A stretch of 5,771 bases of DNA from Syntrophomonas sp. (lineage in GTDB: Bacteria; Bacillota; Syntrophomonadia; Syntrophomonadales; Syntrophomonadaceae). The notes below the pieces were generated by a model that worked only from the letters and a program-made list of their open reading frames with translations, was not told where the DNA came from and ran no database searches. The stretch covers positions 1 through 5,771 of the forward strand of contig JAQUUV010000141.1 of the NCBI GenBank assembly GCA_028693695.1. The letters run 5' to 3'. Below, piece by piece: positions 1-5,771 of the stretch (the stretch's first letter is position 1; each line of letters begins with the position of its first letter). The position numbers and the translations under genes are program-made.

Positions 1-2
1 TT

Positions 3-890
3 GTGAATAAGGGGGAGAAAAACTTGGACTGGGGTTTCTTATCCGGGGTATTTGCCAGCCCCTGGAATATTTTTCGCAGCCTCTTAGACATAGCTATTGT
101 TGCCTACATATTTTACCGTCTCCTGGGGTTGATTAAAGGAACGCGAGCAGAACAGCTGCTCAAGGGCCTTATTATACTGCTGGCGTTTTCGGCGGTATTC
201 AGTTATTTGCAATTAGATATGCTTAACTGGATCTTAGAAAAATTGTGGATCGTATTCGCCGTTACTCTGCCCATAGTCTTTCAGCCTGAACTAAGGCGTA
301 TACTGGAACAACTTGGACGGGGCAAGTTTTTTGTCAGTTCTAGTTATGGGGAAAAATTGGATATATATGATGTCGTTATCAAGGAGATTTCGGAGGCGGT
401 AAGCGTACTGGCGCGCAATCGGGTAGGAGCATTAATTGTGATTGGGCGTGAGACTGGGATAGAAGAATTTATGGATAGCGGGACTAACCTGGATTCCTTG
501 GTTTCCTCCGGAATATTAATCAATATATTCGTTCCCAATACTCCTCTACATGATGGAGCAGTGATAATCAAAGAAGGCCGGATTCAAAAGGCGGCCTGTT
601 TTTTGCCCTTAAGCAATAACCCTAGTATTGATGGACAATTGGGCACACGGCACCGGGCTGGACTGGGAATTACCGAGGTGTCAGACGCCCTTTCGATTAT
701 TGTATCCGAAGAGACCGGAGCGGTATCGGTGGCCCGTGATGGTAAGTTAGTCCGCTATCTGGATGCCCAGAGTTTGACGGATCTGTTAGAAGAAGAACTT
801 GTAGTTCGGGAAAGCCGCAGAGACAGCTTTTGGAGGAGGTGGGCAGCGGATGGCCGAAAAGAATCAGAGAAGAAAAAAGATATGGCTTAG
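3..890 (+). CDS. cdaA: Diadenylate cyclase CdaA (membrane-bound c-di-AMP synthase)
   Basis: Makes cyclic di-AMP from two ATP, releasing two pyrophosphates, on the inner face of the membrane. Three hydrophobic segments lie at about residues 25-44, 52-69 and 78-93, followed by the QPELRR stretch (94-99) usual just before the DAC catalytic domain (about 105-260). The two signature motifs are intact: LHDGA (DGA at 184-186) and RHR (216-218) followed by AGLG, so the enzyme should be active. The 295-residue length is slightly above the roughly 270 usual for the family. The extra length is an N-terminal stretch and a charged C-terminal tail (about 270-295) that overlaps cdaR. The start is uncertain: GTG at 3 has no visible upstream sequence, while an in-frame TTG at 24 has GGGGGAG at 11-17 with a 6-base spacer. 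A start left of the window cannot be excluded. Family identification is firm. Confidence 0.95.
   Translation: MNKGEKNLDWGFLSGVFASPWNIFRSLLDIAIVAYIFYRLLGLIKGTRAEQLLKGLIILLAFSAVFSYLQLDMLNWILEKLWIVFAVTLPIVFQPELRRILEQLGRGKFFVSSSYGEKLDIYDVVIKEISEAVSVLARNRVGALIVIGRETGIEEFMDSGTNLDSLVSSGILINIFVPNTPLHDGAVIIKEGRIQKAACFLPLSNNPSIDGQLGTRHRAGLGITEVSDALSIIVSEETGAVSVARDGKLVRYLDAQSLTDLLEEELVVRESRRDSFWRRWAADGRKESEKKKDMA
832..842 (+). promoter_or_regulatory. Ribosome binding site of cdaR, inside cdaA
   Basis: The purine run GGAGGAGGTGG holds a full AGGAGGT (834-840), 9 bases before the ATG at 850. It lies within the cdaA coding region, where it is read as the residues Trp-Arg-Arg-Trp (277-280). Ribosomes finishing cdaA therefore pass over the cdaR start signal, so translational coupling is likely. 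This site supports ATG 850 as the cdaR start. Confidence 0.85.
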
Positions 891-1779
891 GATTGCTTCG
901 GTTCTCATGGCTATCTTACTGTGGTTCTATGTGGTTAATCAGGGTGACGTATCGGCAGGGCGTAACCTAGTCGACGTGGAATTGAAATATCGCAATCTGC
1001 CCACTGACCTTACCGTAGTCGGGCCGGAAAAGGTATCTGTTATATTATGGGGGTCATTTCACGGATCGAGTAATATCGTAGCATATGTAGATTTGTCAGG
1101 GCTAGATAAAGGTGTACACAAAGTGCCGGTTAAGCTGGAACCGGTTAAAGGCGCTATGGTTACCTCAGTGCAGCCGGATAAAGTAGATATTACATTGGAG
1201 GAACTTAGTGAAAAGTTGTTTCAGGTCAAACATGAAGTTAAACAGAATGCCCAGGCGGGGTACCAGTTGACTGAGGTTCTGCTAGCTTCTGATCGTTGCA
1301 TGGTTAAAGGTGAGGCAGATGCAGTAGGGCGAGTGGCTAGGGTAGTTGCACCGATAGACTTGGGAAACATAAAGGACATTACAGCGGTCAAGGTTAAGCT
1401 TCAGGCTCGCGACGTGAACGGTAAAACCATTAGCGAGGGCATAAAGTTACTACCCACTACGATTGATGCTTATATAGTTTTAGAAAAAAAACAGGTTAGT
1501 AAACTTCTTCCTATAAAACCTCAACTCATCGGCACAGCCGCTGAAGGTTTCAGCCTGGGGGAAGTAAAAAGCGATCCTGCCCAGATCACAGTTGTGGGTG
1601 ATCAGATGCGGGTGGAAGCAGTGACCGAAATAGTCACCAAGCCTATAGATATAGGCGGTAAACAGGAAGATTTTGCCCAGGTTGTGGAAGTGGTTCAGCC
1701 CGAAGGGATTGTTGTCTCTCCTGCCCGAATTACTATTAATATAAAGCTTATAAAAAATGGTGTAAAAGGGGTTCAGTGA
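850..1779 (+). CDS. cdaR: CdaA regulatory protein CdaR (YbbR-repeat protein)
   Basis: Membrane-anchored partner that modulates the diadenylate cyclase; in Firmicutes it is nearly always encoded next to cdaA. A basic N-terminus (QRRKK, 6-10) is followed by one hydrophobic segment at about 11-29, consistent with a signal anchor leaving the rest outside the cell. The exterior part shows three repeats of YbbR type at about 38-117, 123-211 and 218-301. Each ends in a 'P.(K/R/T)(V/I)..(I/V)' strand (PDKVDITLE at 109, TTIDAYIVLE at 203, PARITINIKL at 291). Length is 309 residues; the Bacillus subtilis protein is longer with four repeats, so this is a three-repeat version, not a truncation with a broken frame. 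The ATG is fixed by the strong ribosome binding site at 832-842. The gene overlaps cdaA by 41 bases in a different frame, and its TGA shares one base with the next start. Confidence 0.92.
   Translation: MAEKNQRRKKIWLRIASVLMAILLWFYVVNQGDVSAGRNLVDVELKYRNLPTDLTVVGPEKVSVILWGSFHGSSNIVAYVDLSGLDKGVHKVPVKLEPVKGAMVTSVQPDKVDITLEELSEKLFQVKHEVKQNAQAGYQLTEVLLASDRCMVKGEADAVGRVARVVAPIDLGNIKDITAVKVKLQARDVNGKTISEGIKLLPTTIDAYIVLEKKQVSKLLPIKPQLIGTAAEGFSLGEVKSDPAQITVVGDQMRVEAVTEIVTKPIDIGGKQEDFAQVVEVVQPEGIVVSPARITINIKLIKNGVKGVQ
1764..1771 (+). promoter_or_regulatory. Ribosome binding site of the FAD protein gene
   Basis: AAAAGGGG lies 7 bases before ATG 1779 and only 4 bases before the alternative in-frame GTG 1776, so it favours the ATG. 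It lies within the last codons of cdaR. The TGATG junction suggests termination-reinitiation coupling. Confidence 0.55.
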
Positions 1780-3428
1780 TGAAGGTTCGCATACATGGAT
1801 TACGACTAGGTTTGGATTCTCAAGACAGCGATTTAATGAATTTAGCGGCACAGAGATTGGCAATAGATGTCCAAAATATAGATTCTATAAAACTGGTTAA
1901 GAAAGCGGTGGATGCGCGCCGCTCTACGGTCTATTTTATTTGCTCAGTTGATGTAGAGCTGGCTCGGGCCGTAATTATATCCAACGAAATGCTGGAATCG
2001 CCAGATTTATCCTTAGTAGAAGATAAGACTATAGTTTCGCCTATACCGGGTGATAATTTGCTGGATCATTCACCAGTGGTAGTTGGTTCTGGACCGGCTG
2101 GGCTCTTTTGCGCCCTGCTCCTGGCTCGAAATGGTTACAGGCCGGTGATAATAGAACAAGGGCAGGATATGGATAGTAGGATTCAGCAGGTAGACAAATT
2201 CTGGCAGGTGGGGGATCTAAATGAGCGCTCCAATGTACAGTTTGGTGAAGGTGGGGCTGGGACTTTTTCAGATGGTAAGCTAACCACCCGCATTGGTGAT
2301 GATAGGGTGGATTATGTACTGAAAACCTTTGTGGAGTTTGGAGCCAATGAAGATATAATGTACCTAAAGAAACCCCATTTGGGAACTGATGCGATTCGCG
2401 CCACAGTTAAGAGAATACGGCAAGAGATCATCCGGCTGGGGGGAGAGTTTTACTTTGAAACTTGCCTAACAGATATAAACATGAACAATGGGTTGCTACA
2501 AAGCATAATAATAAATAATGATGAAGAATTACCTTGCTCGTTATTGGTTTTGGCCATAGGCAATAGCGCTCGCGATGTTTATCGAATGTTGCACCGTAAA
2601 GGGGTGAGAATCATCCCCAAGGCTTTTGCTGTGGGACTGCGCATTGAACATCCCCAGTCGGTGATTGATCAGATACAGTATGGTAATTTTGCAGGTCATC
2701 CTCGGTTACCAAGTGCTGATTATCATTTTACTCTACAGGATCGCAATACTGGCAGGTCGCTTTATACTTTTTGCATGTGCCCGGGTGGCTCGGTCATTGC
2801 TGCTTCATCCGCCCCGGGAAAGCTGGTTATTAACGGAATGAGTTATTCCGAGCGGGATAGCGGCATTGCCAACAGCGCATTAGTGGTGACCGTATCTCCA
2901 GTAGACTGGGAAGATGAAGTCCTGGGTGGTATTAAGTATCAGGAGGAATTAGAAGAAAAGGCCTTTATTATGGGGGGTGAAAACTATCATGCCCCTGCCC
3001 AGTATCTGCAGGACTTTTTAGATTATAAACCTAGTCTTTCCCTGGAAGGATCTATCGCCAGTTATGCACCTGGACTTACTCCCTCTAACCTATGGAACTT
3101 ATTGCCTCGCGAACTGGCCGAGCTAATGAGGAGGGGGATAAAGGCATGGAATGTACGCGCGCCTGGTTTCATAAACGACCAGGCTGTTATGACCGGGGTG
3201 GAGACCCGCACCTCCGCACCAGTAAGAATAGAACGGGATGCGAGTCTTTGCTCTGTAAATACACCCGGTCTATATCCCTGTGGTGAAGGAGCTGGTTATG
3301 CTGGCGGCATCATGAGTGCAGCTGTGGATGGATTAAAGGTGGCTGAGAGCATTATTTCTCATTACCGGGGGCCAGTCACCCAGGTGGAGATAAAGAAGAG
3401 TCAAGTGGTCAGAGGGAGTGCCCTGTAA
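1779..3428 (+). CDS. NAD(P)/FAD-dependent dehydrogenase, COG2509-like, function unknown
   Basis: A 549-residue flavoprotein of the type known as uncharacterised FAD-dependent dehydrogenase (COG2509); substrate and partner are not known. Residues 1-95 form a separate N-terminal domain with a conserved-looking KKAVDARR patch (41-48). The FAD-binding Rossmann motif GSGPAG is at 103-108, with its acidic partner E126 at the end of the second strand. Next comes the glycine-rich FGEGGAGTFSDGKL (155-168), then a Cys-containing FCMCPGG (331-337), and the C-terminal FAD motif CGEGAGYAGGIMSAAVDG (501-518). No signal peptide or membrane segment is visible, so it should be cytoplasmic. All expected flavin motifs are present, so the gene looks intact. 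ATG 1779 is preferred over GTG 1776 by ribosome binding site spacing. It sits between cdaR and glmM, an interruption of the cdaA-cdaR-glmM order that I recall from several clostridia. A role in cell-wall or c-di-AMP control would be inference from position only. Confidence 0.85.
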   Translation: MKVRIHGLRLGLDSQDSDLMNLAAQRLAIDVQNIDSIKLVKKAVDARRSTVYFICSVDVELARAVIISNEMLESPDLSLVEDKTIVSPIPGDNLLDHSPVVVGSGPAGLFCALLLARNGYRPVIIEQGQDMDSRIQQVDKFWQVGDLNERSNVQFGEGGAGTFSDGKLTTRIGDDRVDYVLKTFVEFGANEDIMYLKKPHLGTDAIRATVKRIRQEIIRLGGEFYFETCLTDINMNNGLLQSIIINNDEELPCSLLVLAIGNSARDVYRMLHRKGVRIIPKAFAVGLRIEHPQSVIDQIQYGNFAGHPRLPSADYHFTLQDRNTGRSLYTFCMCPGGSVIAASSAPGKLVINGMSYSERDSGIANSALVVTVSPVDWEDEVLGGIKYQEELEEKAFIMGGENYHAPAQYLQDFLDYKPSLSLEGSIASYAPGLTPSNLWNLLPRELAELMRRGIKAWNVRAPGFINDQAVMTGVETRTSAPVRIERDASLCSVNTPGLYPCGEGAGYAGGIMSAAVDGLKVAESIISHYRGPVTQVEIKKSQVVRGSAL

Positions 3429-3442
3429 AAAAATTAACTATT

Positions 3443-3447
3443 GGAGG
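3443..3447 (+). promoter_or_regulatory. Ribosome binding site that decides the glmM start
   Basis: GGAGG, 8 bases before GTG 3456. An in-frame TTG at 3441 overlaps this site and so cannot be the start it serves. The protein from GTG begins MGTLFGTDGVRG, aligned with the usual GlmM N-terminus. Confidence 0.85.
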
Positions 3448-3455
3448 TAAATAGA

Positions 3456-4811
3456 GTGGGGACATTGTTTGGTACGGATGGGGTAAGGGGTATAGCTAAT
3501 GTGGAACTTACGCCAGAAATGGCATTTAATTTGGGCAGAGCAGGCAGCTATGTTCTAGCAAATCAGGACACTAGCTCACGGCCCCGAATCATGGTGGGCA
3601 AAGATACCAGAATATCTGGAGATATGTTGGAGGCTGCCTTGGTAGCTGGAATATGTTCCACCGGTGCCGACGTTTTGACCGTAGGGGTAATACCAACCCC
3701 TGCCGTAGCCTATTTAACTGAAAAATATCAGGCTTCATGCGGGATTGTCATATCCGCTTCCCATAATCCCGTTCAAGACAATGGTATCAAGTTCTTCGGT
3801 CCCAATGGGTATAAGCTGCCCGATGAACTAGAAGCTGAGATAGAAAAGCTGGTAGTTGGTGGAACCAGGGATTTGAGCCGCCCCATAGGCGAAGAAATAG
3901 GTCGAGTTTACGATGTGGAAGAGGCTCTGAACCGTTACCTGGATTTCCTGGTTTCCTGTTATACTGGACAGGAGAAGTTGAATGATATTACCATTGTGGT
4001 GGATTGCGCCAACGGGGCAGCCTATAAAGCAGGCCCCAAGCTATGGAGCCGCATGGGGGCAAGGGTTATTGCCCTTAACAACCAGCCCAATGGAGTAAAT
4101 ATAAATGACCGCTGCGGCTCTACCTATACTGAGGGGCTGAAAAGGGCGGTAGTACATTTTAAAGCCGATATCGGTATCGCTTATGACGGTGATGCTGATC
4201 GTTGTATAGCCATTGACGAATGCGGCAATGAAACTGATGGAGATCACCTCATAGCGATCTGTGCACTGGATATGCAGCGTCAAGGTAAACTCAAACTTTC
4301 AAAAGTTGTAGCTACTGTTATGAGCAATATTGGTCTCAATATTGCACTGCGCAGAGAAAACGTACACGTAGAAAGCTGCAAAGTGGGCGACCGTTATGTG
4401 TTGGAAAAGATGAAAGAAATCGGAGCAGCCATAGGTGGCGAGCAATCGGGTCATATCATATTTATGGACCATGCCACTACCGGTGACGGACTTCTGACCT
4501 CCCTGAAATTGGTGGAGGTTATGAAGAGAACCGGGCTGCCTTTGTCGCAACTGGCACGGGAGATGGAGAAGCAACCCCAGATTTTGGTTAATATCACCAT
4601 GGAAGATAAAGACACCATTCTATCCCATGCCCTGGTGACCGCTGCCATGAGCCGGGCGGAAGAAAAGCTGGGAGAATGGGGAAAACTGGTGGTAAGGCCC
4701 TCGGGAACCGAACCCATGGTTAGAATCATGGCGCAGGGACCACAGCAGTATTTACTTGAGGAGGTGATAGCGGATATAAGCAATTCCATTAAGCAGGCCC
4801 AGGAGAGTTAA
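3456..4811 (+). CDS. glmM: Phosphoglucosamine mutase GlmM
   Basis: Interconverts glucosamine-6-phosphate and glucosamine-1-phosphate, the second step toward UDP-GlcNAc for peptidoglycan, in the cytoplasm. The 451 residues match the family length (about 445-450). FGTDGVRG is at 5-12. The phosphoserine loop ISASHNP has the catalytic Ser at 102, the same number as in E. coli GlmM. The magnesium loop DGDADR is at 244-249, the sugar-binding GGEQSGH at 327-333, and the phosphate-binding RPSGTEP at 414-420. All four functional loops are intact. The start is GTG 3456, set by GGAGG 8 bases upstream; starting at the in-frame TTG 3441 would add five residues not usual in the family. In other Firmicutes GlmM binds CdaA and inhibits it, which fits its place in this operon. 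Gaps are 27 bases from the FAD gene upstream and 274 bases to glmS downstream. Confidence 0.97.
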   Translation: MGTLFGTDGVRGIANVELTPEMAFNLGRAGSYVLANQDTSSRPRIMVGKDTRISGDMLEAALVAGICSTGADVLTVGVIPTPAVAYLTEKYQASCGIVISASHNPVQDNGIKFFGPNGYKLPDELEAEIEKLVVGGTRDLSRPIGEEIGRVYDVEEALNRYLDFLVSCYTGQEKLNDITIVVDCANGAAYKAGPKLWSRMGARVIALNNQPNGVNINDRCGSTYTEGLKRAVVHFKADIGIAYDGDADRCIAIDECGNETDGDHLIAICALDMQRQGKLKLSKVVATVMSNIGLNIALRRENVHVESCKVGDRYVLEKMKEIGAAIGGEQSGHIIFMDHATTGDGLLTSLKLVEVMKRTGLPLSQLAREMEKQPQILVNITMEDKDTILSHALVTAAMSRAEEKLGEWGKLVVRPSGTEPMVRIMAQGPQQYLLEEVIADISNSIKQAQES

Positions 4812-4832
4812 GAGTGAGACAAAAAACATAAT

Positions 4833-4862
4833 AAAGGAGGAATGGAGAATCGATACTTCTAA
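4833..4862 (+). other. Orphan Shine-Dalgarno plus possible six-codon leader frame
   Basis: AAAGGAGG (4833-4840) is a near-perfect ribosome binding sequence but serves no recognised gene. The nearest start, ATG 4842, opens a six-codon frame (MENRYF) with stop TAA at 4860-4862. The spacer is only 1 base, much shorter than the usual 5-9, so translation may be weak or absent. No other ATG, GTG or TTG lies at a good distance. The stop codon's last base is the A just before the predicted ribozyme cut. Whether this is used is unknown. Confidence 0.25.
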
Positions 4863-5016
4863 GCGCCTGACCCGGCAGAGCCGTTAGTTGAAGGCCGGGT
4901 GACGAGGAGGGGGTTTATCGAGTGATTCGGCGGGTGCCCCCCGGTTGTCACAACCGTTAGTGTAGTTACAAAGACGAATAGTAATATTTGTAATAAAGGG
5001 CTATACACGTGGACCA
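4855..5016 (+). promoter_or_regulatory. glmS ribozyme/riboswitch (glucosamine-6-phosphate activated)
   Basis: Self-cleaving RNA in the glmS leader. Bound glucosamine-6-phosphate acts as cofactor, and cleavage destabilises the glmS mRNA, giving feedback control. The conserved cut-site strand AAGCGCC is at 4861-4867, with cleavage expected between A4862 and G4863. Core sequences GACGAGG (4901-4907), TTTATCGAG (4914-4922) and TCGGCGGGTGC (4927-4937) are present. G4901 corresponds to the active-site guanine (G40 in the Thermoanaerobacter ribozyme). Pairings read by eye: P1 4870-4876/4894-4900; CGCC 4864-4867 with GGCG 4929-4932; P2 4909-4913/4937-4941; P3 4942-4945/4953-4956; P4 4960-4964/5004-5008; P4.1 4966-4972/4987-4993. 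A P3.1 pseudoknot is possible between the P3 loop (4947-4951) and 5009-5014, with one bulged G. An AT-rich linker of about 57 bases follows before the glmS ribosome binding site. I see no terminator in it, as expected for a ribozyme acting by cleavage. Confidence 0.95.
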
Positions 5017-5073
5017 TAAATATAATAATTAACGAATATTCTTAGTGGAAAATAGGAATGCGACAAATTAACC

Positions 5074-5078
5074 GGAGG
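5074..5078 (+). promoter_or_regulatory. Ribosome binding site of glmS
   Basis: GGAGG with a 7-base spacer to ATG 5086. It lies about 58 bases beyond the end of the ribozyme fold and I see no ribozyme strand that would hide it, in keeping with control by mRNA cleavage and decay rather than by masking. Confidence 0.85.
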
Positions 5079-5085
5079 TTTTCAT

Positions 5086-5771
5086 ATGTGTGGAATTATG
5101 GGTTATATAGGCAACGGTAATGCCGTGCCGGTAATAATAGATGGTCTTAGTAAACTGGAATACCGTGGATATGATTCTGCGGGTATCGCGATATATAAAG
5201 ATGGAAACGTGGAAATAATCAAGAAAAAGGGCCGCCTTACTGAGATGGTCGAGGTACTGGGGGAGTATCCGACCGCTAGTCTCTCCATTGGACATACTCG
5301 CTGGGCTACCCACGGTGTACCCAGCGATGCTAATGCCCACCCTCACACCGATTGCAGTGGGCGCATTGCCCTGGTGCACAACGGGATTATAGAAAACTAC
5401 GCAGGCTTACGCAAACAACTCATATTAGAGGGTCATGATTTTGTTTCTGAGACAGATACCGAAGTAATGGTTCATCTAATTGAAAAGTATTATAGTAGCT
5501 CTCTGGAGGAAGCCGTTCGTAAAGCCCTAACTTATGTGTATGGTTCCTTTGCCATCGTGGTGATATGTGCTGATGAACCCGACAAAATAATTGCCGCCAA
5601 AAAAGCCAGCCCTATGATCGTAGGACTGGGTGAAGGTGAAAACTATCTGGCCTCAGACATACCAGCCATTATAGGGAAAACCAAAAGGGTATACATTATT
5701 GAGGATGACGAGTTTGTAGTAATAAAAAGTGATTCCGTGGTAATTACCGACTTTGAAGGTAACCCGGTTGC
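5086..5771 (+). CDS. glmS: Glutamine-fructose-6-phosphate aminotransferase GlmS, N-terminal part
   Basis: Catalyses fructose-6-phosphate plus glutamine to glucosamine-6-phosphate plus glutamate, the first step of the amino-sugar pathway. Only about 228 codons of an expected roughly 600 lie in the window; the frame is open at the right edge. What is present is the N-terminal nucleophile glutaminase domain. It begins MCGIMGYIG, where Cys2 becomes the catalytic N-terminal Cys after Met removal. EYRGYDSAG is at 25-33, HTRWATHG at 70-77, the HNG oxyanion loop at 98-100, and TDTEV with Asp124 at 123-127. The isomerase (SIS) domains lie outside. The ATG is required by the Cys2 rule and by GGAGG 7 bases upstream. 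Identity is further supported by the glmS ribozyme in front and glmM upstream. Expression should fall when glucosamine-6-phosphate is plentiful. Confidence 0.97.
   Translation, partial: MCGIMGYIGNGNAVPVIIDGLSKLEYRGYDSAGIAIYKDGNVEIIKKKGRLTEMVEVLGEYPTASLSIGHTRWATHGVPSDANAHPHTDCSGRIALVHNGIIENYAGLRKQLILEGHDFVSETDTEVMVHLIEKYYSSSLEEAVRKALTYVYGSFAIVVICADEPDKIIAAKKASPMIVGLGEGENYLASDIPAIIGKTKRVYIIEDDEFVVIKSDSVVITDFEGNPV

Noticed and set aside
1480..1863. Open frame on the - strand across the cdaR/FAD gene junction
   Set aside because: It is antisense to two well-supported genes, has no ribosome binding site I can see, and its protein looks like no family; it is a by-product of the coding strand.
3092..3286. 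64-residue + strand frame inside the FAD gene
   Set aside because: It lies out of frame within conserved codons of the FAD protein and has no recognisable product.
3441..3455. TTG 3441 as glmM start
   Set aside because: The ribosome binding site GGAGG lies inside the first two codons; GTG 3456 has correct spacing and gives the family-typical N-terminus.
4827..4832. CATAAT as a -10 box of a promoter just upstream of the ribozyme
   Set aside because: Sequence about 17 bases upstream is GAGAGT-like with no resemblance to TTGACA.
4942..4956. CGGTTG/CAACCG hairpin as an intrinsic terminator
   Set aside because: No T-run follows it; the sequence is part of the ribozyme P3 stem.
5021..5026. TATAAT hexamer in the glmS leader, a possible promoter giving glmS mRNA without the ribozyme
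   Set aside because: There is no -35 like TTGACA 15-19 bases upstream and no extended -10 TG; the nearest TTG (4988) leaves a 28-base gap. In an AT-rich linker such a hexamer is likely chance.
5068..5379. - strand open frame opposite the start of glmS
   Set aside because: It overlaps the highly conserved glutaminase domain on the other strand and has no start signals; a shadow of glmS.

Overview
The window reads as a housekeeping operon of a Gram-positive, probably clostridial, member of the Firmicutes (Bacillota). The evidence is the gene order cdaA-cdaR-(FAD protein)-glmM-glmS, strong AGGAGG-type ribosome binding sites, use of GTG starts, and a glmS ribozyme in front of glmS. The extra FAD-dependent dehydrogenase gene between cdaR and glmM suggests an anaerobic clostridial lineage, perhaps near the Syntrophomonas group. 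That placement is an impression from protein style, not a measured result.

Layout, all on the + strand: 3-890 cdaA, diadenylate cyclase, with its 5' end at the window edge. 850-1779 cdaR (YbbR-repeat regulator), overlapping cdaA by 41 bases. 1779-3428 a COG2509-like FAD-dependent dehydrogenase, whose ATG shares one base with the cdaR stop. 3456-4811 glmM, phosphoglucosamine mutase, after a 27-base gap. 4812-5085 a non-coding leader holding the glmS ribozyme, with the predicted cut between A4862 and G4863. 5086 to the right edge is glmS, of which only about the first 228 codons are present. I see no intrinsic terminator in any gap and no convincing internal promoter, so one long transcript is the simplest reading. 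The operon promoter would lie left of the window.

Functionally, GlmS makes glucosamine-6-phosphate from fructose-6-phosphate and glutamine, and GlmM isomerises it to glucosamine-1-phosphate for UDP-GlcNAc and peptidoglycan. CdaA makes c-di-AMP at the membrane, with CdaR and GlmM known in other Firmicutes as its protein regulators. The locus therefore joins cell-wall precursor supply to c-di-AMP control of turgor. The ribozyme closes the loop, because glucosamine-6-phosphate triggers self-cleavage of the mRNA and lowers GlmS. The role of the FAD protein is unknown.

The core system is well known and I do not see a wholly new system. The points worth a second look are a perfect Shine-Dalgarno sequence with a six-codon frame whose stop codon ends exactly at the ribozyme cut site, competing hairpins inside the ribozyme, the co-operonic FAD protein, and the overlapping, probably coupled starts of cdaR and the FAD gene.
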